From CAZDML01 sp964506645 (GTDB lineage Bacteria; Elusimicrobiota; Elusimicrobia; 2-01-FULL-59-12): a stretch of DNA of 45,269 nucleotides. Below the pieces are notes generated by a model that saw nothing but the letters and a program-made list of their open reading frames with translations, ran no database searches and was not told the DNA's origin. The translations under genes were made by a program, and so were the position numbers. Shown piece after piece: positions 8,746 to 17,000 of this stretch; the stretch's first letter is position 1; the number at the start of each line of letters is the position of its first letter. The DNA is taken from assembly GCA_964506645.1 (NCBI GenBank), contig CAZDML010000004.1, positions 1-45,269 of the forward strand, read 5' to 3'.

Positions 8746-10134
8746 TTACGGATGGGAGAAGGAGATAACGGTTTCGATGTGGGAGGTGTGTGGGAATAGA
8801 TCGACAGGCTGGACGTCTTCCACGCGGTAGCCGCCGCGGGTTAAGAGCGCCGTGTCACGGGCCAGAGTTCCGGGATCGCAGGAGACGTAAATCAGCTGAT
8901 GCGGACGCAGCTGTAAGATCCCTTGAACGACTTCTTTGGAGCAGCCTGCGCGCGGCGGATTAACGACGGTGAGCTTGCCGGAAGCGGGCCGATCGATCCC
9001 GGAGCGCATGAAGCGTTCAGTGGGTTCGCCGATAAAGCGGGCATTGCGGATGTTGTTGAGGCGAGCATTCTTCTCGGCGTCGCGGGCGGCGCTTTCCACT
9101 TCTTCCACGCCCAGCACAGCCTTAAACTGGGGCGCCAGATAAAGCGCGATGCTGCCGACGCCGCAGTAGAGATCCAGAAGGAGATCCCCGCGCGCCGCCT
9201 TTTTCACCACGTCATACAGCACCTTCGCCTGTACGGTGTTGACCTGAAAAAAGGATCCCGGCGATAACAGAAACCGTAAAGTTCCGAGACGTTCTTCGAT
9301 CGTCTCTGCGCCGGCGATGGAGCGCCAGCGCCTGCCGAGAATGACATTGGTATGGGCCGGATTGATGTTCTGATGAATACCGGCCAGGGCCGGAAATTCG
9401 GTGACCAGCGTCTGGACGATTTCGCGTTCGTGGGGGAAATCGGGGGTGTACGTGACAAAGGCGAGCAGCGCCTGTGTCGCATTTTGTGTGGTTCGTACCA
9501 ACAGATGCCGCAGCCATCCGGTGCGACGGTCTTCGTCATAGGCTCGCACGCCATACCGTTCCAGGAGCGCCCGCGCCCGGTTTACAATGGCGACCGAAAG
9601 CTCGGGCTGCACCAGACAATCCTCGATCGGCATAATGTCGTGCGATCCCGGCGCATAAAAACCTGTGACCAGTCGCTTCCCATCCCAGCCCACCGGCTGT
9701 TGCACCTTGTTGCGGTACCTCCAAGGATCCTTCATTCCGATCGTCGGGTTCACGCGAACGCCTTTTACGCCGCCAATGCGCTCAAGGGTTTCACGGACAA
9801 GCTCGGTTTTAGCGCGGAGCTGAGCATCGTAGGTTAGGTGCTGCCACGTACATCCGCCGCAGAAGAGGGATTGCTGTTTATTTAGTTGGAAGTGGTAGGG
9901 ACAGGCCGGTGTAATACGTTCTGGCGACTGCTCGATGACACGGACGGGATACGCACGGGCAAAACGATCGCGGGTTTCGGTAATTTCTACTTCGAGTGTA
10001 TCCCCCGGAGCGGCGTAGGGAACAAAGAGGACGCCCTCATCCGTACGGGCGACGCCATCACCACCCAGCGAGAGCCGCTCAATGGTGACGGTGCGCCGCG
10101 AACCGATCTTAAGGAGTTTGTTGCGAGAATCCAC
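8746..10134 (-). CDS. rlmD: 23S rRNA (uracil-5-)-methyltransferase, RlmD/RumA family
   Basis: A 462-residue RNA m5U methyltransferase. N-terminal TRAM domain (VTIERLSLGGDGVAR onward), a four-cysteine iron-sulfur set (ACPYH, FCGGC and the later IEDC), the SAM site LLDLYCGVGSIALYLA, the VVNPPRAGCS motif, and the catalytic loop IYVSCDPGTLARD with nucleophile Cys. It should methylate a 23S rRNA uridine (U1939-type; single- or dual-site specificity cannot be told here). The frame stays open upstream to a TTG at 10155, but that stretch lies in the palindromic repeat, so GTG at 10132-10134 is the more likely start. It reads into leader element A and the 1666-aa gene. Confidence 0.92.
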   Translation of the reverse strand: MDSRNKLLKIGSRRTVTIERLSLGGDGVARTDEGVLFVPYAAPGDTLEVEITETRDRFARAYPVRVIEQSPERITPACPYHFQLNKQQSLFCGGCTWQHLTYDAQLRAKTELVRETLERIGGVKGVRVNPTIGMKDPWRYRNKVQQPVGWDGKRLVTGFYAPGSHDIMPIEDCLVQPELSVAIVNRARALLERYGVRAYDEDRRTGWLRHLLVRTTQNATQALLAFVTYTPDFPHEREIVQTLVTEFPALAGIHQNINPAHTNVILGRRWRSIAGAETIEERLGTLRFLLSPGSFFQVNTVQAKVLYDVVKKAARGDLLLDLYCGVGSIALYLAPQFKAVLGVEEVESAARDAEKNARLNNIRNARFIGEPTERFMRSGIDRPASGKLTVVNPPRAGCSKEVVQGILQLRPHQLIYVSCDPGTLARDTALLTRGGYRVEDVQPVDLFPHTSHIETVISFSHP

Positions 10135-10147
10135 AGGATTACCCGTA

Positions 10148-10267
10148 AATTCCAATCATCAAATTCCAAGCTCCAAATAAGCTCCAATAATTAAACATCT
10201 AAACAGGTTTTGTTTTTGTATTTGATGATTATTTGTTTATTTGGTTATTGGATTTTGGTGATTGGAG
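10148..10267. repeat. TCCAA-rich palindromic intergenic repeat, copy 1
   Basis: A roughly 120-bp imperfect palindrome built from short units such as ATTCCAATCATCAAATTCC and GCTCCAAATAAGCTCCAA, mirrored by TTGGTTATTGGATTTTGG and GATTGGAGTTTG. It is very AT-rich compared with its neighbours. Related copies are at 28751-28875 and 32967-33081. It supplies the last codons of the neighbouring exported protein gene and an alternative start for the methyltransferase gene. Confidence 0.75.
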
Positions 10268-10691
10268 TTTGTGAACCATTGTCCTGGCTCAGACGATGCA
10301 GAGTGTCCTGCACATCCGGCAACAGGGCGCTCTTGGGATATTTTTCCTGAAAGGCATTTAATGCGGCGATCGCTTCCGCGCGTTTCCCTTGGCGGGCCTG
10401 TTCCACCGCTTCGCGGTAGACCTTTACTTCGGCGACGTCCACGGCCTGCGATCCTTTCTTTTCCTTCCAATAGAGAGCCGATTTTTCCTGCTTCGCGCCG
10501 CGAAGACCCGCAACACTGGCGGAGCCGGCCGTCGGTTTATTGGCTCGTTGTGCGGTGTGGTCGAGCTTCACCTGAAGTTTTTGCAAGTAATCATTTAAAT
10601 TTTCTACGGGCTGCGCGGTTTCTGCCATCGCGCTTGCGCCGAGTATTGCGGTAAGCCCCAACACCACCAGCCAGTTTGTTCTACGATTCAT
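10245..10691 (-). CDS. Small exported protein, TPR/YbgF-like C-terminus
   Basis: A 148-residue protein starting at ATG 10689-10691, fixed by a perfect AGGAGGT ribosome site. Signal peptide MNRRTNWLVVLGLTAILGAS followed by AMA, with likely cleavage before ETAQP. The mature part is short and helical; the segment VYREAVEQARQGKRAEAIAA with LNAFQEKYPKSALLPDV resembles one tetratricopeptide unit of YbgF/CpoB-type periplasmic proteins. The C-terminal residues GSQTPITKIQ are encoded inside the palindromic repeat, so the original end was probably replaced when the repeat arrived. Exact function unknown; periplasmic location is likely. Confidence 0.75.
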   Translation of the reverse strand: MNRRTNWLVVLGLTAILGASAMAETAQPVENLNDYLQKLQVKLDHTAQRANKPTAGSASVAGLRGAKQEKSALYWKEKKGSQAVDVAEVKVYREAVEQARQGKRAEAIAALNAFQEKYPKSALLPDVQDTLHRLSQDNGSQTPITKIQ

Positions 10692-10730
10692 ATGACCTCC
10701 TGTTGGATGCTGCTGTTTTTGAAAAATCCC

Positions 10731-10759
10731 TTGCACGAAAAGTCTTTTGGCGTTATACA
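10731..10759 (+). promoter_or_regulatory. Sigma-70-type promoter for the 19-aa peptide gene
   Basis: TTGCAC (10731-10736) and TATACA (10754-10759) with an ideal 17-base spacer, about 40 nt before the ATG at 10799. Confidence 0.6.
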
Positions 10760-10798
10760 CAAAGTGTCGTACAAAAAAAACGGGAGGTGAGACCGCTC

Positions 10799-10858
10799 AT
10801 GAAGAAAAAAACCAAGAAGCACGGAAAAAAAGTTAAACGTACCCATAAACGCCGTTAA
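10799..10858 (+). CDS. 19-residue lysine/arginine-rich peptide
   Basis: ATG to TAA encodes a 19-residue peptide, MKKKTKKHGKKVKRTHKRR, with 14 Lys, Arg or His residues. It has all the signs of a real small gene: a consensus promoter at 10731-10759, a GGGAGGTGA ribosome site (about 10781-10789), and a strong intrinsic terminator starting one base after the stop. Its composition resembles very small ribosome-associated proteins (bTHX- or Cox24-like), which are rRNA binders, but the length is too short to assign a family. It could also be a leader peptide, though the terminator leaves nothing to lead into. Probably nucleic-acid-binding (inference). Confidence 0.6.
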   Translation: MKKKTKKHGKKVKRTHKRR

Positions 10859-10859
10859 G

Positions 10860-10888
10860 TCCGCCTGAACTCCGGCGGATTTTTTTTC
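10860..10888 (+). terminator. Intrinsic terminator after the 19-aa peptide gene
   Basis: TCCGCC (10860-10865) pairs with GGCGGA (10874-10879), followed by eight T residues. Confidence 0.85.
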
Positions 10889-10905
10889 GTCCGGATTTGT
10901 ACGGA

Positions 10906-10940
10906 AACCTCGCCAGCGGGAAAGTGCCAACGGCGGGGTT
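10906..10940. terminator. Second hairpin, possible bidirectional terminator
   Basis: AACCTCGCC (10906-10914) pairs with GGCGGGGTT (10932-10940), one mismatch. The plus strand then reads TTTTCATTTTAGGATTTTTTT, a weak T-tract; the minus-strand gene at 10958 would use the same stem. Confidence 0.45.
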
Positions 10941-10957
10941 TTCATTTTAGGATTTTT

Positions 10958-11191
10958 TTATCCAACCAGGAAAATGAGATAGACGCCGCAAAGGAGCGCT
11001 GTCCCTGCGCCTGTCACCATCGTGAAAGGAAAAGTCGATTTGAAATGAACGAGGAGTCCGGACGACGTGCTGAGGGCGCCCGCGTGTCGCTGGTTTTCAC
11101 GCCACACCTGATAACTGCGCACACAGGTGACGATGCCCCACAAGAGGCCTGCTCCGGCATAGACAATTTCGTTTCCGTCGTGAGGTCTCAT
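10958..11191 (-). CDS. Hypothetical two-helix membrane protein
   Basis: A 77-residue frame from ATG 11189-11191. Two hydrophobic helices (about 8-26, IVYAGAGLLWGIVTCV, and about 55-76, TMVTGAGTALLCGVYLIFLV) flank a short polar loop containing RSYQVWRENQRHAG. I do not recognise a family and there is no clear Shine-Dalgarno sequence. The membrane topology makes a real gene more likely than a random frame. It stands alone, with about 250 bp of apparently empty sequence upstream (11192-11439). Confidence 0.45.
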   Translation of the reverse strand: MRPHDGNEIVYAGAGLLWGIVTCVRSYQVWRENQRHAGALSTSSGLLVHFKSTFPFTMVTGAGTALLCGVYLIFLVG

Positions 11192-11439
11192 CGTAGGCGG
11201 AGTTTAACGCCAGATCGACGGTAATGCAATGGAAAATCAATAGCGTGAGGAAAAATTTACGACTTCGTGAGCCGATGCCGCCGGACATTGTACGCGGCGA
11301 GGTCGGGTCATGGCGGCAGGCGTGTTTCGCTGCACTCCTCAGGGCTTCATGGGACCGGCAAAGGCATGCAAGAGGAGACCCGCTAAAATGACATAAGTTA
11401 AATTTGGTCTAAAAATAGAAGCAAAATCGACAGCCAGAC
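11192..11439. other. Intergenic stretch with no recognisable feature
   Basis: About 250 bases between two minus-strand hypothetical genes. I see no convincing gene, hairpin or repeat in it. Confidence 0.5.
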
Positions 11440-11892
11440 CTACCGTAGCCAGTCTTGATGAAACTCTTGCCCGTCCCACCAAATCAGGGAATACGACGTG
11501 TCTTTTCCGCAGCCGATGGCGGTGTTTTTCAGAGAAATCTCTTCTGTTCCTTTATAAATACCTGGGGGGCGTATGTCCAGGGGATCACAGTAGCGAGCAT
11601 TTGGGACGGGCATCATGCGGTAGGCGATGTGGGTGGTTCCGGAGGAGAGGGCGACCAAGAGTGTGGTGCAATAAAAGGAAGGATCACAGTCGTCTGGTTT
11701 CAAAATCAGGGCATAATCGGCCTGATGGTCCCCGTTCAAGTCGCTGCTGACCCATCGGTCCACCGGATCCATGGGGTAGCGTTCAGATAAATACGTCTGG
11801 ATATTTTTTGGGAGAGTCTCGGTCGGCGCTCCCGCCGATGCCGGAAGCGAGCTTAAAGACAGAAGAACGGAAAGAAAGAAGCGGGTCCACAT
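11440..11892 (-). CDS. Exported hypothetical protein with a DxNxDxxxD-type loop
   Basis: A 150-residue protein with a clear signal peptide (MWTRFFLSVLLSLSSLPASA, cleavage before GAPTE). The mature domain contains SSDLNGDHQADYALIL at about 49-64, a calcium-binding-style D-x-N-x-D-x-x-x-D loop of the FG-GAP/VCBS kind, and four cysteines (CDPSFYC, YCDP, GCGK) that could form disulfides in the periplasm. I do not recognise a named family. It lies just downstream (39 nt) of the 649-aa exported protein gene on the same strand and may be co-transcribed with it. Confidence 0.7.
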   Translation of the reverse strand: MWTRFFLSVLLSLSSLPASAGAPTETLPKNIQTYLSERYPMDPVDRWVSSDLNGDHQADYALILKPDDCDPSFYCTTLLVALSSGTTHIAYRMMPVPNARYCDPLDIRPPGIYKGTEEISLKNTAIGCGKDTSYSLIWWDGQEFHQDWLR

Positions 11893-11934
11893 GCTTGAAT
11901 GATTTCAAACTTCGCGGGTGTGGGCAAGCGTTGG

Positions 11935-13884
11935 TTATGCGGCCGTGTCGATGCGTCGTTTGGATTTTCGGGCAGGAAGCGGCGCAGGGTCGGCGTCTTC
12001 CCCTGAGGAATGGAAAATGGTGAGGGTATGCGTCTGGGGATCATATAGCGGCTGCTTCAACAGGTAGTCCGGACTGGCCCAGAACAGCAACTCATCCACT
12101 TCATCGCGCGATAGATACTGTCCGTCACGCACAATGCGAATAATCGCTTCTTCCTGGTTCTGCGAGACCAGAAGTTTCCAGGCGGCCAGTGCGGCCATAG
12201 AAGGAATATCGTGATAGGTGCTCTGCGCGAAACCGCGCAAGCCGCCGGGGACCGCGATTTTTACTGTATGTAAATGTTGCTCGATGCTTTCCCGGGCGGA
12301 TACCAGGAGTCGCAAGAGCACGGGCTGGTCGGTTTTGTGAAGTTCGCTTAAAAGACGCAGACGATGGGTCAGGGTCAGCAGCTTCTTGTACTCAATGAAT
12401 AGAATCCCTGGGATTTTTTCCAGGGCCATGTGAGACATATCCAGTATATGCGTGATCAAATGAGTGTCACGGCCCAGCAGGGTCCTAAAAGCAGCGCCAT
12501 GGTTTTTCCAGATCCATTGCTGTTGAACCAGCAGTTGACCTTCCGGAGGCACGGCGACCAGAACCGTCTTTTTTGTGCTGTGCTTGGAGGGATCCCAGAA
12601 GAGCAGGGGTTTTTTCCTGGGAGCCGCGGCTGATTTTAAAAGAATATCCTCCCACACCCGCTCAAGCATATCGTGCTGCTCCTTGAGCTTAGAGCGCGGG
12701 TGATGCGCGAGCAGGTGCAGTCCTTTGGGTCGGCCGAGATAAATGTCTGAAAACGATAGGCCCGCGTGCGACTGTCTTTCATGTTTGCGATTTTCGTGAT
12801 CCGCATCCGAAGAGGCCGTCCCCTGGGCAGAACGGACGAGGGTCCACAAGGGTTGCTTTTCAGGGAAGAGATCCGGAAATTGGCCGCGCAGAATTTGTAA
12901 ACAGGCCATCAGGTCAAACCCTTCTACGTCCAGCGCATTTTGAATGCGGTCCAGGAGCGCGCGGTGTTGGTGCACAAGCTGGCCTACCGCAATATCCTCG
13001 TCATCCGAATCGGTAGGCGGATGAATGATCAGGGCTGATTGAAGTGCACGGGTAAAGTCGCGCAATTTTTCGATATCTGCAGGCCCGGCTTCTCCATGGG
13101 TGAGCCGAAGGCTGATCGCCTGCATTTCTGGAGCCACTGATTCGATGAGCATCGGATAAATGTTCACGTCGATTTCGTCCACGCCAGAAAGAAATTCGTT
13201 GCGCAAGTGATACCCTTGCAATGCCAGAAGCCGGAGCGCGGCTTCCGGGTAGTGCGCCAGTCGGACCGCCCTTTCTGAAAATCGGACGTGGTAGGCGGCC
13301 GCGGCATGAACCATCCAGTCCCACACGGTGGGCAGCGTATTCGGCCAGGCATCCTCAGTTTTGACCCAGCCGTCCAGGAGATGTTGGGCTGTCTTAAGCA
13401 AGGGCGCGGCCTGAGCTTGCGGAATATCCCCTTCCAGAATTCGCTCCATGACTCGAATCAAATTTTCGTCGCGAGGGTTTTTTAAATCCACATCGAGCAA
13501 ACCGGCGCTAAGGAAAAAACGGTCCCAGGCGGACTCTCCGCTGCCGCTTTTGTGAATTCGAACACCGGGCGGAAGGCTCATGCCTATCGCGATGGGAATT
13601 CCGGAGGGATGGTCCTCGGCATGGCTCCATGTCCAGTTTTTATGAAGAGTCAACGGGGAGTTCTGCCGGATTTTCCAATCGATTGGGGAATGTCCAGTAA
13701 AGGCAACGACCAGTAGAACTGTAAGCGCTTCGGATTCCGTCCGGGGGGTGTAAGACGCATCCCCTGGAGCCGCGTTTGAACGAGGTATTTCTACTAACGG
13801 GAGCGCAGCGGCGACCGCAGGCTCAAAGCCCAGGCAGAAAGCAAGCACCACCGCGGCGCAGCGAAGGAAGAGTTTGTTCGTCAT
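11935..13884 (-). CDS. 649-aa exported protein of unknown function, shares signal and tail with the giant proteins
   Basis: ATG at 13882-13884 gives a signal peptide, MTNKLFLRCAAVVLAFCLGF then EPAVAA, very close to the N-termini of the 1666-aa and 3226-aa proteins (basic start, F-x-R, A-x-VL-A, EPA-x-AA). The mature part is mainly helical and soluble, with no domain I can name; it includes a His-rich stretch LLAHHPRSKLKEQHD and ends KSKRRIDTAA, an Ala-Ala end like those of the other two. It is divergent from the 3226-aa gene, with a shared 165-bp control region holding two leader elements. An upstream in-frame start at 13938 exists but would destroy the signal peptide. Confidence 0.75.
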   Translation of the reverse strand: MTNKLFLRCAAVVLAFCLGFEPAVAAALPLVEIPRSNAAPGDASYTPRTESEALTVLLVVAFTGHSPIDWKIRQNSPLTLHKNWTWSHAEDHPSGIPIAIGMSLPPGVRIHKSGSGESAWDRFFLSAGLLDVDLKNPRDENLIRVMERILEGDIPQAQAAPLLKTAQHLLDGWVKTEDAWPNTLPTVWDWMVHAAAAYHVRFSERAVRLAHYPEAALRLLALQGYHLRNEFLSGVDEIDVNIYPMLIESVAPEMQAISLRLTHGEAGPADIEKLRDFTRALQSALIIHPPTDSDDEDIAVGQLVHQHRALLDRIQNALDVEGFDLMACLQILRGQFPDLFPEKQPLWTLVRSAQGTASSDADHENRKHERQSHAGLSFSDIYLGRPKGLHLLAHHPRSKLKEQHDMLERVWEDILLKSAAAPRKKPLLFWDPSKHSTKKTVLVAVPPEGQLLVQQQWIWKNHGAAFRTLLGRDTHLITHILDMSHMALEKIPGILFIEYKKLLTLTHRLRLLSELHKTDQPVLLRLLVSARESIEQHLHTVKIAVPGGLRGFAQSTYHDIPSMAALAAWKLLVSQNQEEAIIRIVRDGQYLSRDEVDELLFWASPDYLLKQPLYDPQTHTLTIFHSSGEDADPAPLPARKSKRRIDTAA

Positions 13885-13925
13885 TAAAATACCTGCGAAA
13901 AGTATAGGGGGTTTTGAGCAGCAGA

Positions 13926-13983
13926 CAAATAGAGCCAAAGTCTATAAATAGGGAGAAAAAGACCCTAAAAAGCCTGGGCCCTT
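13926..13983 (-). promoter_or_regulatory. Leader element B, upstream of the 649-aa gene
   Basis: Minus strand: GGGCCCAGG, AGGGTC, CTCCC, TATTTATAGACTTT, then GGCTCTATTTGTC, ending about 42 nt before the ATG at 13884. From GGGCCC to TCTATT is 48 nt, against 49-50 nt in elements A and C. It overlaps element D on the other strand through the palindromic GGGCCC core. Confidence 0.5.
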
Positions 13984-14021
13984 AGGCCTGTATTTTTGCC
14001 CTTCCGATCCATAGATCCACC
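13961..14021 (+). promoter_or_regulatory. Leader element D, upstream of the 3226-aa gene
   Basis: Plus strand: GACCC, then AGCCTGGGCCC, AGGCCT, ATTTTTGCCCTT and GATCCATAGATCCACC. Base by base it follows element C (GACCC, CCCTGGGCCC, GACCTCCATTTTTGGCCTT, TCTATTTACC), though the last block has diverged. It ends about 28 nt before the ATG at 14050. Confidence 0.45.
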
Positions 14022-14049
14022 GACGAGAAGTCGATAGACTTTAGAACGC

Positions 14050-17000
14050 ATGAAATCCCACCTTTTCACACGAATTATTGCGGCCGTTTTGTGCCTTGCG
14101 ATGGGGCAAGAACCTGCAGCACAAGCAGCGCAATGGGCAACGGCCAATGAGCAACGGGCTACACATTGCGCATCGCGCATGGCCCATCGCGACGTTTCTC
14201 CTTTTTCCTCCCAAGCCTTGGTGGGCTGCCTCATCGCAGGCTTTGTCGGCTTTCATGCGCTTCACCAGGGGCATGCCGAGGCTATGCAACTTCGTATCAA
14301 TGCTGGGACCTTGCTGGGGATTTTAACGGGTTCAGCCGTCCTGGGCATTATGAAGTCCGGTGACAGTACCCCTCCTCCTATCGCTCTACAGATTCAGTAC
14401 CTTTCCACGGCGCCTCCCCCGATCTATCAAGACGCGATTCGACATTTTTTTGATGAAGAGGATTACCTTAGTCTTCGCGAAAGCGTACGACTCTCGGGTG
14501 GCCCGGACAATTTGGATGGCTATCGAGTAGCGCTCTTTATAAAAACGGTGCAAAGTGCAGAAATAGCCATTGTTTCTGAAGTCCGCTATGAAGCTATTCA
14601 CACCGTTACAGGAAAAACACATAAAGGGAAATTCGCCCTGCACTCGTCCTGGTTGGACAACCCGGAAGATCTACAGCAGGAGCTGTTAACTCTTGAACGA
14701 CTCCGCAATGACTCGCCCGACTTGTTCGAGAGCATTCCCGCACTCTATACCGTTGCTAGGATTTTGATCGATAGAAATCAACCGATCATTTTCGGAACGA
14801 CGGACTGGGTTCCGGTCGAAGATATTAATTTCCGTCTGAACCCATCGGGAACGCATCTAGAGCCCTACATCACTTATTTGGATCAGCCCTCCGATTCCTT
14901 ATCCCCCGAAGACGCTGATTGGGTGACAAGAGAAATCGCCCGCCTCTTAATTTCCACGGCATTAACTGGAACTACTCTGGTCCCGTCACTCAATACCGGC
15001 ATGTTTGCGCTAGAGCGGCGATCGGGGGATAGGCCTAAAGTCTGGCTTGTCGGAGGAACTCCGCTCAGAGAAGAAGCGATTGAGTCTGCTGTCGGGGCAC
15101 TCGCAGAGCAATTTTTAATGCTTCTGGGTCTTCGACTCTATGATGCCGAAGAGCATCGAGCGAAGAACATGGATACAGGGTTACCCACGCACCCGATTTT
15201 TACCCCCGAACAGTTGCTGGCCGGTTTCCATGCGATGCTCATAGATAAAGTAGGTGCAGTTTCCGGCATGAAATTATTCATCGCCTTTGTCGCTCAGCTG
15301 GGATACAGCATTGAGCGCCTCAACACATTAGAAGAATATACCGGCTTCACCCCCGAAGCACTGACGGAGCGTTTAACAGCCTATTTACACACTCTTCATC
15401 CCAGGGCCATCGTTGCAAAGTCTCCCTGGGGCCAACTCTACGGAGAACTGAATGAAGGCAAAGAGCATCTTCAGACTCTTCTGAAAAAAGAGGGTCTTCA
15501 GATCCTGCTTCGGGCTTACCCGCAGATCCAAGAACTAATCGATACCGCGCGTTTTGCTGACCTGAAAGTTCTCATCGAAGACATCATTGCGCCGGAGCAG
15601 GAAACAACGATTTTGTTCGAAGCGCCGTTCATCCAGTCCCTGAAATATCTTCGACAAATCCAATTTCTAAGAAAAGAGGATGCGGTTCCATTTGTTCGAG
15701 ATGTTTTCAAAGCCATCGTGGGCCAGTTTGTAAACGAACATCAGATTGGTTTTGTGGCAGGCCAATCCGAAGCGATTGCTTTGGCTGTGGAACAGCTTCA
15801 AGCGCTTTATGAGGAAGTTTGGGGGTGGACCGATGATTTGCAAACCTTCATGGTGGAACTTGTGGCTGCGCGCGAGTGGAGTGTCGAAGAAGCCAGCCAC
15901 AAACTAAAACGTCTTCTGGTTGCACTCACCGAGCGGCACCGTACTTACAACCAAAGCATCCGTCTGCGAAAACCCGGCTTTGAGAACAAGCCCTATGCCA
16001 TGACAGGGGGAAGTTCTGAGCGAGCCGTGGTGCGGTGGCCCTACGTGGGTATTGAGGGACAACAGCCCTTGTCCCATACGGGTGTTTGGCCACAAGCTCA
16101 GGCGCTTTTGGACTTTCTGAGCACGCCAACCACGAAATTGCCGAAGTATGCCGACATCATTGTGATTTTTGGCAATGACCTGCTGGCCTCCTCCCGAAAA
16201 GGCGCGGAACTCTATAAGCAATACACAGCGGCGGCCAAAAAACTAGGACGTCCTTTCCCGAAAATATTCGTGACGGGCGGCAGCGGCCGGGACACGCCGG
16301 CGCATTGGGTGAAAGGGGAAGCTCACGCGCATCAGCAAATTCTCCGTGAGCACGCTATTTCACCAGGGCGCATTTTCCGGGAATCAAGAGCAACGAATAC
16401 AGAAGACAATGCCATTGCCGCAGCCAATTTCTTCCTTCAGCGCGGATATACCGAGGAGGATCCTGTCGATACGGTGGTTGTCATTCAAAGCCCTGCCTCG
16501 ACCCTGCGTGCACAGTTGACGCTCGAAAAGTGGGCTGGAACATTGGCCCGGCGGGTCGTGGGTGTTGCCCCTTTTGATCCCGATATCGAGCGGTCCGACC
16601 CGGCCACACGGCTGCGGCTCCTGGAGACCGCCGTCGGTGAAATTGGCCGTCTTCTGGATTATCCGGGCAAAGGCTATTTCCGTGCTGTCGAGATTCCGGA
16701 TGAGATTCTTCAATTAACGTTAGATGTCCAACGCTCACTGCTCACCGATCCTTCTCTGCGGCCAGAAACGCGTACGGCACTGATTCGTTGGGGAGATGTG
16801 ATGAGTGTAGAACTCGTGCGCAGGGCTTTGCCGGCGGGCCGCAGCCCTCAGCACTTTCCGCCTCCGGCTCCATTCGAACCTACGACGCGAATCCTAACAG
16901 CTTCTGGCAATTCCAATATGAGTTATTTGAACCGTCATACGTCGCAATGGTCTTGGATGCGTAGGGAATTGTGGCCCACCATGATTCAAGCCAAAGTCGC

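Noticed and set aside
10237..10470. Trp- and Leu-rich frames through the palindromic repeats
   Set aside because: They are translations of the TCCAA repeat, which gives characteristic W-x-L-E-F/G-Y-W-N-L peptides and is not a gene.
13965..14234. Small minus-strand frames overlapping the start of the 3226-aa gene
   Set aside because: They overlap the signal-peptide coding region and leader elements and show no domain.
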